Source: Thysanoteuthis rhombus (Eukaryota; Mollusca; Cephalopoda; Oegopsida; Thysanoteuthidae). From it: a DNA stretch of 64,000 nucleotides. The notes below the pieces were generated by a model. It saw nothing but the letters and a program-made list of their open reading frames with translations, was not told where the DNA came from and did not search any database. The stretch lies in the NCBI GenBank assembly GCA_963457665.1, contig OY735203.1, forward strand, positions 20,559,203 through 20,623,202, read 5' to 3'. This document shows, piece by piece, positions 11,993 through 23,130 of the stretch. Position 1 is the first letter of the stretch. Each line of letters opens with the position of its first letter. The position numbers were made by a program, and so were the translations under genes.

Positions 11993-12618
11993 GTAAAAAA
12001 ACAATTTTGATAGAAATAATAGTAAAGTAATTTTCTGCTGTTTTACATATACTTTTTTTATTATGGTGCAATGTGTGAATTTTTCGTTGATGGGATCATC
12101 AGTTGTTTACCTTGTACCATTTCAAGGATTTATAGAAAAAATTTTAAAAGGCAAAAAAAAGTTGTTTTGACATTAAACCCCAGCAGTGTTGATCAAACCT
12201 CGCCTACCTTTCAGCAGTGTTTTAATACACAGCTAATATCATTCATATAGTTTGTCATTTCATATAATGCATTATCTTAATGTAATGTATGTGGATGTCA
12301 CATTATACTGCACATCATTTGGTATTTGAAAACAGTTGATTACCCCAAAACGTACAAATATAACAGATGTATAATGACTTTAGTTCATAAAGTGATCAAT
12401 GAATTGAACTTTGAAGATTTAGTTGATTTAGAGAAAAGCTTAAAATGTAATGGAATCAGGATTCGCTACACAAACGCATTTATGTTTCTTTCCTGTTTGG
12501 GCTTCTAAAGTATGAAAGGAAGATCTTACCATGTAGAATAATAAAGAATAATAGGTGCATACTCTAAAATGTCTTAAATAGTGATCTGAAATAAAGCAAA
12601 TGATTTGCCTAAAGATTG

Positions 12619-12619
<1 letters not shown>
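11990..12619. other. AT-rich spacer
   Basis: Only short frames; no element end recognised. Confidence 0.5.

Positions 12620-12688
<69 letters not shown>
12620..12688. repeat. (TA)n microsatellite
   Basis: About 34 TA units directly against the 5' truncation point of the LINE fragment on its right. Confidence 0.97.
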
Positions 12689-12689
<1 letters not shown>

Positions 12690-12690
<1 letters not shown>

Positions 12691-12925
12691 AATAGCAATT
12701 GGCTGGCCATGTGGCAAGAATGGCATACAACCGATGGACATCCACAGAGATCACATGCGCAACCGATGCAGGCAGAGTATTAGATGGAAAGACGAGCGAG
12801 ATAAATTCTGAGAGTACTGGCTCCGCTACGCCCACGATAAAGAAGTGTGGCGAATCCTGGGGAAGGTTTATGTTCAACGACGGACGTTGAAAGACCGATT
12901 ATGATGATGTTGATGATGATAATCG
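12690..12925 (+). mobile_element. RTE-like LINE C-terminus with GAT tail
   Basis: Reads LAGHVARMAYNRWTS, then a WKDE block, then EYWLRYAHDKEVWRILGKVY. This is the usual end of RTE-like proteins (GHVAR, RWTxR, RWKDEIxxF, W...A.D...WR..G). It needs a frame change near 12790. The end runs into atgatgatgttgatgatgat, a (GAT)-type 3' tail. The 5' truncation falls at the TA array. Confidence 0.85.
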
Positions 12926-13244
12926 AAAGTAGTCATTTTGCAAGTTTAAATAAAAGCCTAGATATTCGCTTATGTAAATAAATATGTGCTAAAATTAATG
13001 ATAAATATGCCCATCTACAGATATCTATCTTCATTTGCATGTTCTATTTTTCTTGCTGATTTCTAACTAAAATTCATTATAAATTTGATAAAAAGTAGAT
13101 TTATTGCTAGCCCGCCCGAATAATTTGACCTCTTGGAAAAGTTGTAAACATGGCTGACAGTTCTAAACATAATATGAGAGGAGAGTTACATACTAATATG
13201 ATAATCACAAGAATCAAATAACATTTGAATTTCTTTTTAAATTG

Positions 13245-13246
<2 letters not shown>
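12926..13246. other. AT-rich spacer
   Basis: Nothing recognised. Confidence 0.5.

Positions 13247-13308
<62 letters not shown>
13247..13308. repeat. (TA)n microsatellite
   Basis: About 31 TA units. Confidence 0.97.
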
Positions 13309-13309
<1 letters not shown>

Positions 13310-13578
13310 TTGTAGATGCAGATGTGGACCTACATGAGGCATATGCGAATATTTACGTCACCATCTCCCTATAAAATTCTGTTTCATTGATCGAGAAGCT
13401 TAACAAAATTAATGATGTTTATCCCGACCCTATTGCAAAGTTTCCACAGCAAAGATGGCCGACCACATCACCTCGCATCTCCCCGCCAACATCTCCATCA
13501 AATCACCCATCCGACTCCTCTCCCTTATCGACCTCTCCCCCACACCAATCAACTAACCCCTCGCCACCACCGACATCC
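13309..13578. other. C-rich spacer
   Basis: From about 13420 the plus strand is C-rich and gives a proline/serine frame of 74 residues with no motif. It looks compositional. Confidence 0.45.
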
Positions 13579-13968
13579 CTAAGTCATGACCACAAACGCT
13601 CCATCCTCTAGATGCCGCCTTGGCCCGCTCCATACCGTTTTGATAGTTGGCTGCTGTCCAATATAGTCTCCGTTGTTGCCAGTGGCGCACCATAGAGTAA
13701 ACATACCATTGCAGTTGTTAATCAACTGGTTCTTAGGAATGACTGCAACATTATCTTGTGAGGAGCACGCGAAGCTAACAAACTCTTCGCAGCATGTGAG
13801 CTGCCGTGGTCTCGCGTCCATCTGTACAGACACTCCTTGCTCTCCCCTTTTTGACTCTCCATGTTGTATTTTAATTCTTTCCACCGAGGCTTCGTATCGA
13901 CTTGTTTTCCCTTCTTTCCAATTTACTTCCTGTTTTCTTTTATTTCTATCCGACGCTTCATACCACAA
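13579..13968 (-). other. uncertain 129-residue ORF
   Basis: A minus-strand frame free of simple repeats and rich in Cys, Asn and Trp in its second half (LTCCEEFVSFACSSQD, FTLWCATGNNGDYIG). I recognise no domain, signal peptide or splice boundary that would fix it as an exon. The antisense frame over the same bases is nearly as long, which weakens the case for coding. It could be a decayed element or chance. Confidence 0.2.
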
Positions 13969-15730
13969 TATATGTTTTAGCTAAGAATCTGCTTGACAGC
14001 TGAAATAGTTGTATTTTTACCCGTGTCTAAGTCCAGCTGAAAGGAAGCAAGCCCTCTCCAGATAAGAAATTGACACAATGTAATTTTCCCTATATCACTC
14101 TACATAGTACATTGACTAAGATGTTTGTTCAATTTTTGGTGTTATATATCATTTGAAACGTCTAATTCTACATACCTTATAATTGTATTACTTCAACAAG
14201 CATATCAGCATACATTTTATTCATAAAAGACGTCAAATTGCCGTGGATAGTGATTTCAAAATTTAAAAAGGGAGAAAATGAATTGCATTTTCGACCTACG
14301 ATGTATGTTCATTTTAAGAAAGGTAAAAGTGCAACTCAAAAGCAAACAATCTTTTTCGCATTTTATGGAGTGAATACGTCAAGGGGCTCCGGAAGTAATT
14401 TGTGGCAAGGGAAGGCAGCTTTTCAGAAAGGGTATTTTATGACATATATCATTATTGATAGGGTGTTATGGCAAAAGAGCAGAGAGTGGTTTTAAACTTT
14501 GATCCCTGAGAGTCCATAAGGATATTACAACCATAATAACGTTTAAAATTGAAAACGGAAAATCATTGGTATGTTTCGTTGACGTGAGACGAGAACACTT
14601 TGATCATGGGCTAAAAGTTGCAAAAGTCTGGACCGCAAAGATAGTCAAAATCTTCAATCTTTTGAAAAATATTCAATTATCGCAATATGTTTTAAAAGAG
14701 TGCTAGCGTATGGTTAATGCTAAGACATAAAGATGGAATAAATGGGAAAGAATAAATATTTCACCTTTTTGTTTACTAGTTGCCTTCAATTTCAATAATG
14801 TTCTTTATCAGCTCAAAAGGTAGCTTCTAAAAAGATATAGCAGTGAAGAGCAACCTAAGCTTGTCGATAAAATGATAACTTGAACAAATCTGAGCCGTAG
14901 GGTTCGAGAAAATCCCAAGTTTCCTGACAAGCGCGTCTCTTTCGATGGAAAATTTTCCAAGCTTCCTCATCAAGTCTGTGGGGAAAAGTTATAGCCGAAA
15001 CTGTCTTTGAAAATGGCTAAAATCGGCTAACCCTTACCATTTTAGCCGACTTTAGCTGACTAAAATGTTTTATATGCACATTAAAAGCCCACCTATCAAA
15101 TAAAATAAGTAAGACTTCTGAGCAAATTAGAATAAAACATTTATTTTTATTTAACTTGCCAATTTATTTTTAGAATCAGCCTGATTTTTGGCTATTGTAC
15201 AGATAAATTGTAAAGAAAATTAGAATTGTTAATTTAGCAACATTAGATTGTCTACATCAGAACAGGTGACATTTCGATCAGGTCAATGCGAGTACATTTT
15301 GTCGTATTGTATATATTCAGCTGGAGATCAAAGGACCATGGTGACAGATTGTCTCATTATGTGAGGAAATGAACATGACGAAACAGAAGCTTGCTAGTTC
15401 ATTTTGTTTTTTACCTGTTTTTATTTTTCTTCCTACAGACAATCTAAATAATCCAGAGGTTATTTTTATATTAGGAAAATGTTTTTGTGTTTTTGTGAAA
15501 ACATTTAATCCTTTGGTGATGGAAAAATATTTTAGTATGTCCAATAAAGAGTGCCCAGCTGGGCCTGCTGTCGCCGTGCCAAGAAGGCCCTGGCACCTCT
15601 CCCTATTGCCCCCTTGATTCCAGCTCCCCCGAATACGTCAATGATTTCTGAACTTCGACACAGGAGGTAGTATAGTCGAGTATGATAACAATCAACTATT
15701 TCAACAATTTCAACGATGATCAGATGAGAA

Positions 15731-15734
<4 letters not shown>
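13969..15734. other. spacer, no gene seen
   Basis: AT-rich. Frames at 14238-14495 and 15317-15617 lack motifs and overlap antisense frames. The triplet near 15000-15060 (aaaatcggctaa, ttttagccgac, ttagctgac) is a short imperfect repeat. Confidence 0.5.

Positions 15735-15786
<52 letters not shown>
15735..15786. repeat. (CAT)17 microsatellite
   Basis: A perfect trinucleotide array. On the minus strand it is the (ATG)n tail of the LINE on its right. Confidence 0.97.
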
Positions 15787-17195
15787 TATTATTAGTCTCT
15801 TAATGTCCGTTGTTGAACGTACACCTTCCCCAGGATTCGCTACAGTTCTCTACGTGGGCGTCGCGAAGCTATCACTTCCTGAATTTGTCTATATCGTCTC
15901 TCCATATAGTATTTTGTCGGCCTCAATTGCACATGTGATCTGTGGGGATCTATATCGTGATTTGTGCTGTCCGTCGGTTGTTTGCCATTCTTGCAACATG
16001 GCCAGCCCATTGCCATTTCAATTTATCAACGGAGTCTATGATGTTCCAGACACCTGGTTTTCACCCAGATGTATTGCGCAGTTTTATGGTCTCTCCATGT
16101 GAGGTTGAGCAGATCATTTGTGTGTATGTTTCAAAGTTTTCAACTTGTGGGTCTATTTCTTTGTTAAGTTTCTTGTTTAAACTCCATAGGTGACTATTGG
16201 GAGGATACATTGGTTGTATGCTCCTCTTTTTAGGATTAATAGGATCTTCTTGTCTTTTAACGTTGAGTTTGCTCTGCCATTGGCTTGCTATACTAAAGTG
16301 ATTCTTCGTTCGATTCCTTCTCCTTTTGAGGGTCTCAAGGAGATTCGTTCTCCTTGATATATGTAGCAGTCTACTTTCTCCAGTTCTGTGCCCTCGATTT
16401 TTATCATAGTATTCTCATTTCTGACCTGATAGTTTCACGTGATCTTTGCTTTGCAGAACTTCATGTGTGGGGCGAATTTCTAGCTGTTTTCGTTTAGTTC
16501 ATCTACCATTAGTTGGGGGTCGTGTAGGTTCTCTGCAAAAAAGGTAATGTCGTCTGCAAATTTGAGATTTTGCAGATATTTGCCGTGTATTTTGATTTCT
16601 ATATTCTCCAAATCAAGTCGTTTGAAGATCATCTCGAGGCAGGCTGTGCTGGTATCACCTTGTCTTACCCCTTTTTGGAGTTGAAAGGGCTCCGAGTCTT
16701 TATTTAGCCTGATGAAGGAGCTACTGTGACTGTATGTATATATCGCAACACTTCGACGTATACTGGATCTACACCTTGTACAGTGATTACCTCCATGACC
16801 TTAGGGATTCTCACTGAGTCGAAGGCCTTTTTGAAATCGATAAATGCTACAGCAAGTGGCAGCTTATATTCTGCTGCTTTTTCTCTCAGTTGAATTATCG
16901 AATGCAGGTGACCCATGGCCAGCCTACTCCCATGATTGGTATCCATTTAGTGCTTTCGTTTAGTGATGATTGTTGTGAAAAGTTTATTTGTAGTTGAGTA
17001 GCCTTATTGGACAGTAGTTATTGAGATCCTTTGAGTTTCCATTTTTATATAAAGCATTATGATTGCAGTGTTCCAATCATCTGGCATTTTACTTTGTTTT
17101 AGGCTAAAGTTGAATAAGATGGCCAGTTTCCTAGAGATGATCTCACCCTCTTTTCTGAGTTGGTCGATCGTTATGTCGTCTGGTTGAAAATAATC
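15787..17195 (-). mobile_element. RTE-like LINE, long 3' fragment
   Basis: Reading leftward, the protein begins just before PDDITIDQL, passes NDWNTAIIM-type sequence and then KLPLAVAFIDFKKAFDSV (16850-16800). It continues through KVMEVITVQGVDPVYVEVL (about 16790-16740), an RT block around 16560 (LKFADDITFF, with the catalytic FADD retained), and LGWQ-type sequence. It ends with the RTE tail near 15850. Stops and frameshifts occur between blocks. The copy starts at nearly the same residue as the 34.6-36.1 kb copy. Its 3' end carries the (ATG)n array at 15735-15786. Confidence 0.87.
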
Positions 17196-17489
17196 GATGT
17201 TATACGACGCAGTTGATAGCCAATATACGCAAAATAGTGAATCAAGCGTTGATAATCATTGCACCAACAAAGTTATATTAATTGATTAGATAACTGGCTT
17301 CGCGTAAGTTAAGCAAAGAAAAAATAAATAAATAACTACTGGATCGTATTTCTGCGTGCTACTTACTACTTAGACCAAACAAAAGTGTAAAATGCTCAAA
17401 TGAATTGTGACTAGCGATGACAAGTGGATACTTCACTAAAACGTGAAATGCAGGACATCGTGAAGCGAGCGAAATGAACCACCACTCAC
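17196..17489. other. spacer or putative intron
   Basis: If the neighbouring exon is real, this would be the start of its downstream intron on the minus strand. It contains no other signal. Confidence 0.3.
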
Positions 17490-17640
17490 CGTACCAAAGC
17501 AGATCTTCATCCAAGCAATATTCTTCTGTGTATACATTGGGATTGGAACAGAATCCTCCTCTCCAGAGAGAAAGACGATTGTTTTGAACTATTGTTGCCC
17601 TCAATTTGACCAATTGACGACAATAGTCGGCGAAAAGCAT
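17490..17640 (-). CDS. candidate coding exon, unknown protein
   Basis: On the minus strand an ATG at 17640 opens MLFADYCRQLVKLRATIVQ, then NNRLSLWRGGFCSNPNVY, then TEEYCLDEDLLWY. Directly after the last Tyr codon lies a strong 5' splice donor (tacg^gtgagtgg, intron from 17489). The composition (Trp, Cys, Tyr, Asp, Glu in ordinary proportion, no repeats) is unlike the spurious frames around it. I do not recognise the protein. It could be a first coding exon, because the same frame has a TAG about 30 codons upstream. The open frame continuing past the donor would be intron read-through. No second exon was found, so a single decayed exon or chance remains possible. Confidence 0.35.
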
Positions 17641-18390
17641 CCGGGATGAGGAAGAGAATGATATTCCATTTGGATAAAGCTAGATCATAGTTTTCTTTGT
17701 TTACCAAGCAAATGTTGTCTTAGCTTAGTATTTTTTTTCAATGGGATGCCAAATGAACTGCCGGCTAGTATTTGCATTTACAAGAATTATGATCATATTT
17801 TCGTTGCATGCTAAGATAAAAAAAAATCATGACTGATTTCAATATTGGTAACTAGAAGAAACAGACCTTTACCCCCGGTCGACAATGAAGGGAACAGTTT
17901 ATTGATGCTGCAGAGGAGGTAACTATTGGAGAATAGTCATTCAAAATGGCCACTTACTCACTCTCAACTACGTCAGCTATCATGATATGCATAAGACGGA
18001 ACACTCTGCCAAGATATCAGTCAGGGTAATACAAGATATTGACAAAAAATATTGATTAGAAATATTTTCATTTCGATGCCAAATAAGCTGATATTTAGAT
18101 CCATGTAAGATGATTTATACCTCTTCAAAATACATTAGTCAAAAGTGAATATAGGCATCCATTGCCAGAATCAGGACTAGTTTCTATTCCCTGAGCAGAC
18201 AAATATTCTGCAACCTCAATTAAAAAAATATTATAAATGTGTATATTTTTCGAAAATATCAGATATTTGAGTGAGATGTGTATACATGTATTCATGCAGA
18301 TATAAACATCTGCACATAATTTAATTTCTGCCTGAAGAAGCCCAAACACGACAGAAGCATAAACGCATTTGGGTAGCGAATCATTACTCC

Positions 18391-18392
<2 letters not shown>
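17641..18392. other. spacer
   Basis: AT-rich; upstream of the candidate exon on its strand. No promoter element can be assigned. Confidence 0.45.
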
Positions 18393-18486
<94 letters not shown>

Positions 18487-18614
18487 GAGAAAGAGAGAGA
18501 GTGTGTGACTTTGTGTGTGTGCATGCGTATACGTTTGTGTATATATGCATGTGTACGTGGATATGCACTCCCATGCATATATATGTATGTATTTGTGTGT
18601 GTGCGTGTGTGTGT

Positions 18615-18656
<42 letters not shown>

Positions 18657-18731
18657 GTGTGTGTGTGTATGAGTGTTCATGGGTATACGTTTATGTATAT
18701 ATGCATGTGTGCGTGGATATGCGCTCCCTAG

Positions 18732-18796
<65 letters not shown>

Positions 18797-18850
18797 TTAT
18801 GTGTGTGTGTATGTGTGTGTGTGTGCGTGCATGTGTGTTTGTATGTGTAT
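18393..18850. repeat. compound microsatellite with 156-bp duplication
   Basis: TA, GA, GACA, TG, GA and TA blocks alternate. A non-simple core (gtatacgttt, tatatatgcatgtgt, cgtggatatgc, ctccc) occurs at about 18527 and again at about 18683, so a 156-bp unit including its GA and TG runs has been duplicated. Confidence 0.9.
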
Positions 18851-19384
18851 AAACATGGAAAAGGCAGGAGATATACAATTGCATTTTTGCTGTACTCCTC
18901 TCCAATAAATGGCATAATTATTTTGGGGTTCTGAATCTAACATGTGTTATAGTTTTCTGACATGAATGCATTTTCCTCCATTATCATTCTATTTGCTACG
19001 TTGATGCTATCTTGAATAGAAAAGGAGATGATAGCTGATGAATAACTGAAGATTCAGGTCCATGTATTCAAGAATTGTAGTTAAACTGGGCATTCATGGT
19101 AAAACAGAGTTTTATGCAATGAGCATTAGCATATGCATAGCGATGTACATATATTTTTTGAAACATTCAATACATTTTTCAACTTTTCATAAAAATGTGA
19201 ATACACCATATGACAGGCCTTTGGAAGATTACATAGATATAATCATTGGGAAGAAAGATGGTCTGATATTCTTTGAAATAGGGACATAAAAGTCCTAGTT
19301 TGATCTCGAATGCTTATTTCCCGCTCTGGAGACAAGATCACTGGAGCTTCAGCCACCAAAAAGATCCAAAGACTTAGATAGGTA
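18851..19384. other. AT-rich spacer
   Basis: Nothing recognised. Confidence 0.5.
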
Positions 19385-19388
19385 AATT

Positions 19389-19429
<41 letters not shown>

Positions 19430-19464
19430 GAATGCATTAATAGATATTGGAAAATCGATCGATC

Positions 19465-19498
<34 letters not shown>

Positions 19499-19555
19499 AA
19501 TACATCGATAGATATTGGAAAATAGATAGATAGATAGATAGATAGCTAGATAGAT
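19385..19555. repeat. (GATA)n blocks in a 68-bp higher-order repeat
   Basis: Three GATA runs are separated by a shared linker (gatattggaaaat at about 19443 and 19511), giving a 68-bp period. Confidence 0.9.
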
Positions 19556-20481
19556 ACCAAATAATGTAATTTTACTGTCATGTTTGTACTGCCAACTGGT
19601 ACAAATACACCGAAGAACTCATTTACTATTGGTAATGAACATTTCATCCCAGAAGCCAATGTTATGAAAACATAACCTATACCTGAACTCGAACATCGAC
19701 GCTGACTAGACAATGACGAAACAATATCATTGAAAAAAGAAAAAACAGAAATACTATGCTACGACACCAATATAATAAATGTAAATATCATTTATAATTG
19801 TTCATAAGCTGCGGATATCCATGGGAAAACTTTCAGCAATATTAGATGCAAATAATCAAAGCAGCAATATTCAAATCTAATCAATATTTGATTAGCAAAA
19901 AGGATTACATTGTTAATTTATTAATATTTCATTGTGTATGCACATTGAAAACAGGATGCTGCATCTTTTAGTCTTTGAACCCGAAGAACTATGTGAATAA
20001 AGATTAAACTTTTCTACAAAAGTTATATTTTCTGGTTTAATAATCAAAGTTAATCTCCAAGGTTATTGTTTCTAAATTAATTCGTCCTTTATGCAAATAT
20101 TTATGTTTCACCACAAAAAAAATGTATTTTTCTGATTTGGTAGATGTTGGAACAACACTGATGTGACTTCTCCAGGGCGAAAACCAGATTGACGCGCAAG
20201 GAGATTCTTGGACGCCTAGTTGACATTATTCTACCTTGCTTTTGGCCTCGTTGTTGTAGTCCAAAGGAAAGCGGGGTGATATGTTTGGCATCAGCTCGGC
20301 TCTACAAGTAGCCGGAAGGAAGTCAAAGTTGGCACCAAGCCACTTTAAGGGTACTTCACTCCCTAGTTTGGAATGAGAGAGGCCAGTCTGCCCTGCTATT
20401 TACCCATAGTTCGACGTTTCGGCATAAACTAATTGTTAAACACAGAGAAACATATATACAAATAACTAAATCTCCTGAGTT
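19556..20481. other. spacer with a GC-richer segment
   Basis: 20150-20420 is more GC-rich and repeat-free (gggcgaaaaccagattgacg) but has no motif I know. The rest is AT-rich. Confidence 0.45.
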
Positions 20482-20504
20482 AAAAAAAAAAAAAAAAAAA
20501 AAAG
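20482..20504. repeat. A23 homopolymer
   Basis: An unbroken run of about 23 A. It could be the poly(A) tail of a retrocopy lying to its left on the plus strand, but no source gene is recognisable there. Confidence 0.9.
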
Positions 20505-21414
20505 GACACAGGTGCAAAAGCGAATTTGGAACCTGAGGGTGTGCAGGGCACGGGGATTGGCGTGACTGGTCACCTGAATCCTGAGTCACCAAGAGAAGGA
20601 CTGATCAACAGAAAACCTCTAGGGACTGGAAACAGCATGTCTCAGATTTCGAACAGTTGAAGATACGTGACGTAACAGATAATTTTAGGTCAAGCTAGTC
20701 GGTTTGTTTGCCCTCCCTTTGGCCACATCCAATTAAGTTCAACCAACTCAAGTCAACATGAAATCCGCTTATAAATCCCATCAGGTTTCTTCTTGGCAAC
20801 ACCTTCTTATTGCACAATGTCATGTGCTTTTTTGCCGGAGTTATCGCGTTAAAAAGTCAATTTGCATCAGATTTAAGATCACGCTGATGTAAAAAGAAAT
20901 GTGAAAAATACGTTTTAATGGGTTACGAAGTAAAACTGTTACAGATTTCTTTTTCAACTAAGAAAAACCAAATCAACCCATCGATTCATTCCTGAACAGT
21001 TTTAAATTTGCCAAATGATAAAGTGTGAGAAAAAATCATTGTATTTTCTTCTTCTGTATATTGAAGTGGGGCATTAGCAAAATTATCTCAGAATTTCAGT
21101 CTGAGCCTTCTTCTTTTTTTAATAGAACCATTCAAGTTTTTTTTAGGCGGGTAATGATAAAATCATACTTGACTTTTCTATCTCAAAATATATTACCTTC
21201 CAATTGGCAGGGAAACTAGCAGAAGAAAAAGTTAGAGATCTCCCTCTCTATCAATGGATGTATTTTGATATTCACTTCCGGTAATAGGTCAGAGATATGA
21301 TGAGTGCAAAATGTCTTCGATCCAAACAAAAAGTCCATTTCACCATACATGAATAGCTTAAAAATTGACAACATTTTAAACCAAGACTGAAAAAGTATGA
21401 AGATAAAAATAGAA
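20505..21414. other. spacer, no gene seen
   Basis: Nothing recognised beyond short frames. Confidence 0.5.
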
Positions 21415-21560
21415 AATATTGGAACAGGTTTTGTGAGTCACTCAACAGAAATTGTCAGGCAACCAACGTCTGTTGAGAGTATGCTAAAAATGAAAAAATG
21501 GAAATGCAAGTGATCAATGAATGTTACTTCTCTCGCCTTCTGTTGCGCTATGATCACTAA
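21415..21560 (+). repeat. dispersed repeat, GTCACTC family
   Basis: gtgagtcactcaacagaaat, gaaaaaatggaaa and agtgatcaatgaatg match 55150-55300 in order; the first block also matches 11195-11500. Confidence 0.5.
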
Positions 21561-21944
21561 AACTAAGTCAGAATTTTGAAAAAAAATAAGCGGAAAAAAT
21601 GAAGGGACAAATTAACCACCGAGTCCAACTGCTTCTAAATTTTAGAACGGGCTCTGTCATACTTTTTTCCGATTCTGCTGTATGTCTCAATATTCGTGCT
21701 TACTCATTCCTCGCTACATATGTTTACAAGCGAATCATTCGGTAACCGGAAACAGCAAGTCAGTTTTCATAAAGCTTTGAATTTGAGTAGCAAACGACCA
21801 GCCCCATAAAAAATAATGATATCATGGAGAGCTTATAACAAAAGCTGTTCTGTCTCTTGCCACCAACAGTCACCTCAGGAACAATTGATAATTGTGATTA
21901 CATATTATTATTTATGAATATGTTATAAGTGAAAATCTATTTGA
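21561..21944. other. spacer
   Basis: Nothing recognised. Confidence 0.5.
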
Positions 21945-22105
21945 AATAAGACCCCGTAATAACTCGATAAAAGAATCACTTGGCCTGGACTGCGTTAATA
22001 GTCTAGCTTAAAAAAAAGATGACGTTGCTACAAGAATCGAAGCTGCGACTGGTAAGGTAGCCGCTTCAACGTATCAGTGCCCTTCCTATTGAGCTAATCA
22101 ATCGT
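21945..22105 (-). mobile_element. tRNA-derived SINE
   Basis: On the minus strand the tRNA-like head includes an A-box-like tagctcaatagg and a weak B-box ending in cgattcttgta. Downstream lies the tail caggccaagtgattc, which the 41.3 kb copy shares (caggccaaatgatac). Confidence 0.55.
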
Positions 22106-22284
22106 AAAGGTGAAGGTCCAAATAACTAGTTTATCCCCGCTCTCCCTATCTTTTTTTTTTGTTCACTGCCCAACGTCTGCACTGTTGTTTCTCAACATGG
22201 ACAATCATACTATTCAGAAATGGATAGCAGCCCAATTTTTCTTTAATTGTTCATTCTGGTTACGTTGTCAAGGCCAAGTGACTC

Positions 22285-22385
22285 ATTTCTATATAACAAT
22301 GGGAGGTCATTCCAAATAGAATTTCAAATAATATAACGCATTTATAAATATTCTGTCGGATTACATATCCATTTCTTAATAACCT
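22285..22385 (+). repeat. dispersed repeat (copy at 46.1 kb)
   Basis: caaataatataacgcattta, attctgtcggattacatat and ccatttctta match 46130-46210 in order. The 46.1 kb copy also follows a SINE-tail-like segment. Confidence 0.55.
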
Positions 22386-22616
22386 ATTATTATATAATTT
22401 CCCCATCTCTTTCTGCTTCCTTCTCTCCCCCAGCATACTTTGTCTTGCAGATCCATTGCCTGTTCATCATTTCATTCTCAAATTCCATTCCAAGATGGAG
22501 TTGACTTTGTTTTTCCACTGTAACAACAAAATGAACAAGAACAAGAACTAATCCTCGCTTAATACAGGGTTGTAAACTCTTCCGTTTGTCGATCACGTTA
22601 CGTCAAACCAAATCGA
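22386..22616. other. spacer
   Basis: A 68-residue minus frame without a motif. Confidence 0.5.
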
Positions 22617-22800
22617 TGTATAAAATTTACATTTTTCTACTGCAATATGAAATGATGATCAAGTGATTGGTAGATGGCCCTCCTATCAACTGAGCTAAAC
22701 TGACAATTCTTGTGTTTTTATGGATTTATTTCTCATAAATACAAACGTTACAGTCATTATCTCCAATCGAAATAGAAGTAGGAGCAGCCAAGCTTGTTTA
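22617..22800 (+). repeat. duplicated segment, copy A
   Basis: Shares tataaaat, aacattttcctact-type sequence, atggc.ct.tc, caactgagc, and a closing gcagccaagcttg with 22944-23130. The spacing between matching points is about 327 bp. Confidence 0.7.
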
Positions 22801-22943
22801 CTTATTAATCTACTTCGATTTTCGACGTCTTCCATGCTTTTTTGCTTTATTTTTCGCCCGCAACAACAAGAAAAACAATCCTCTCTAAATCGAAGCGTTT
22901 GGAATCTTCGTTGATTTTCTATCCCATCACGTTAAACCAAACA

Positions 22944-23130
22944 GTTATATAAAATCAACATTTTCCTACTCACAACTAACTTATTGCTACATGGCTCTCT
23001 CACCAACTGAGCCAATTCTCATATAGATATGAAAACTTATTCACTTATTACAATAGAAAAATTGCAGTAATCATCTTCAGCTGGAATAGAGGTAAGAATG
23101 GAAGTTGACCCTGCAGCAGCCAGGCTTGTC
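22944..23130 (+). repeat. duplicated segment, copy B
   Basis: Second copy of the preceding segment, ending in gcagccaggcttg. The caccaactgagcc stretch resembles a tRNA A-box on the minus strand (ggctcagttggtg), so the unit may be SINE-derived. Confidence 0.7.

Noticed and set aside
12440..12877. 145-residue minus frame with a Tyr-Ile run
   Set aside because: The frame crosses a TA array and is antisense to an RTE C-terminus.
13579..13968. 129-residue minus frame as a gene
   Set aside because: Kept only as an uncertain feature: no domain, no splice support, and an almost equally long antisense frame.
18384..18905. 173-residue minus frame
   Set aside because: Made wholly of translated TA, GA and TG repeats.
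20482..20504. Processed pseudogene marked by the A23 run
   Set aside because: No coding similarity was seen upstream and no target-site duplication was found.
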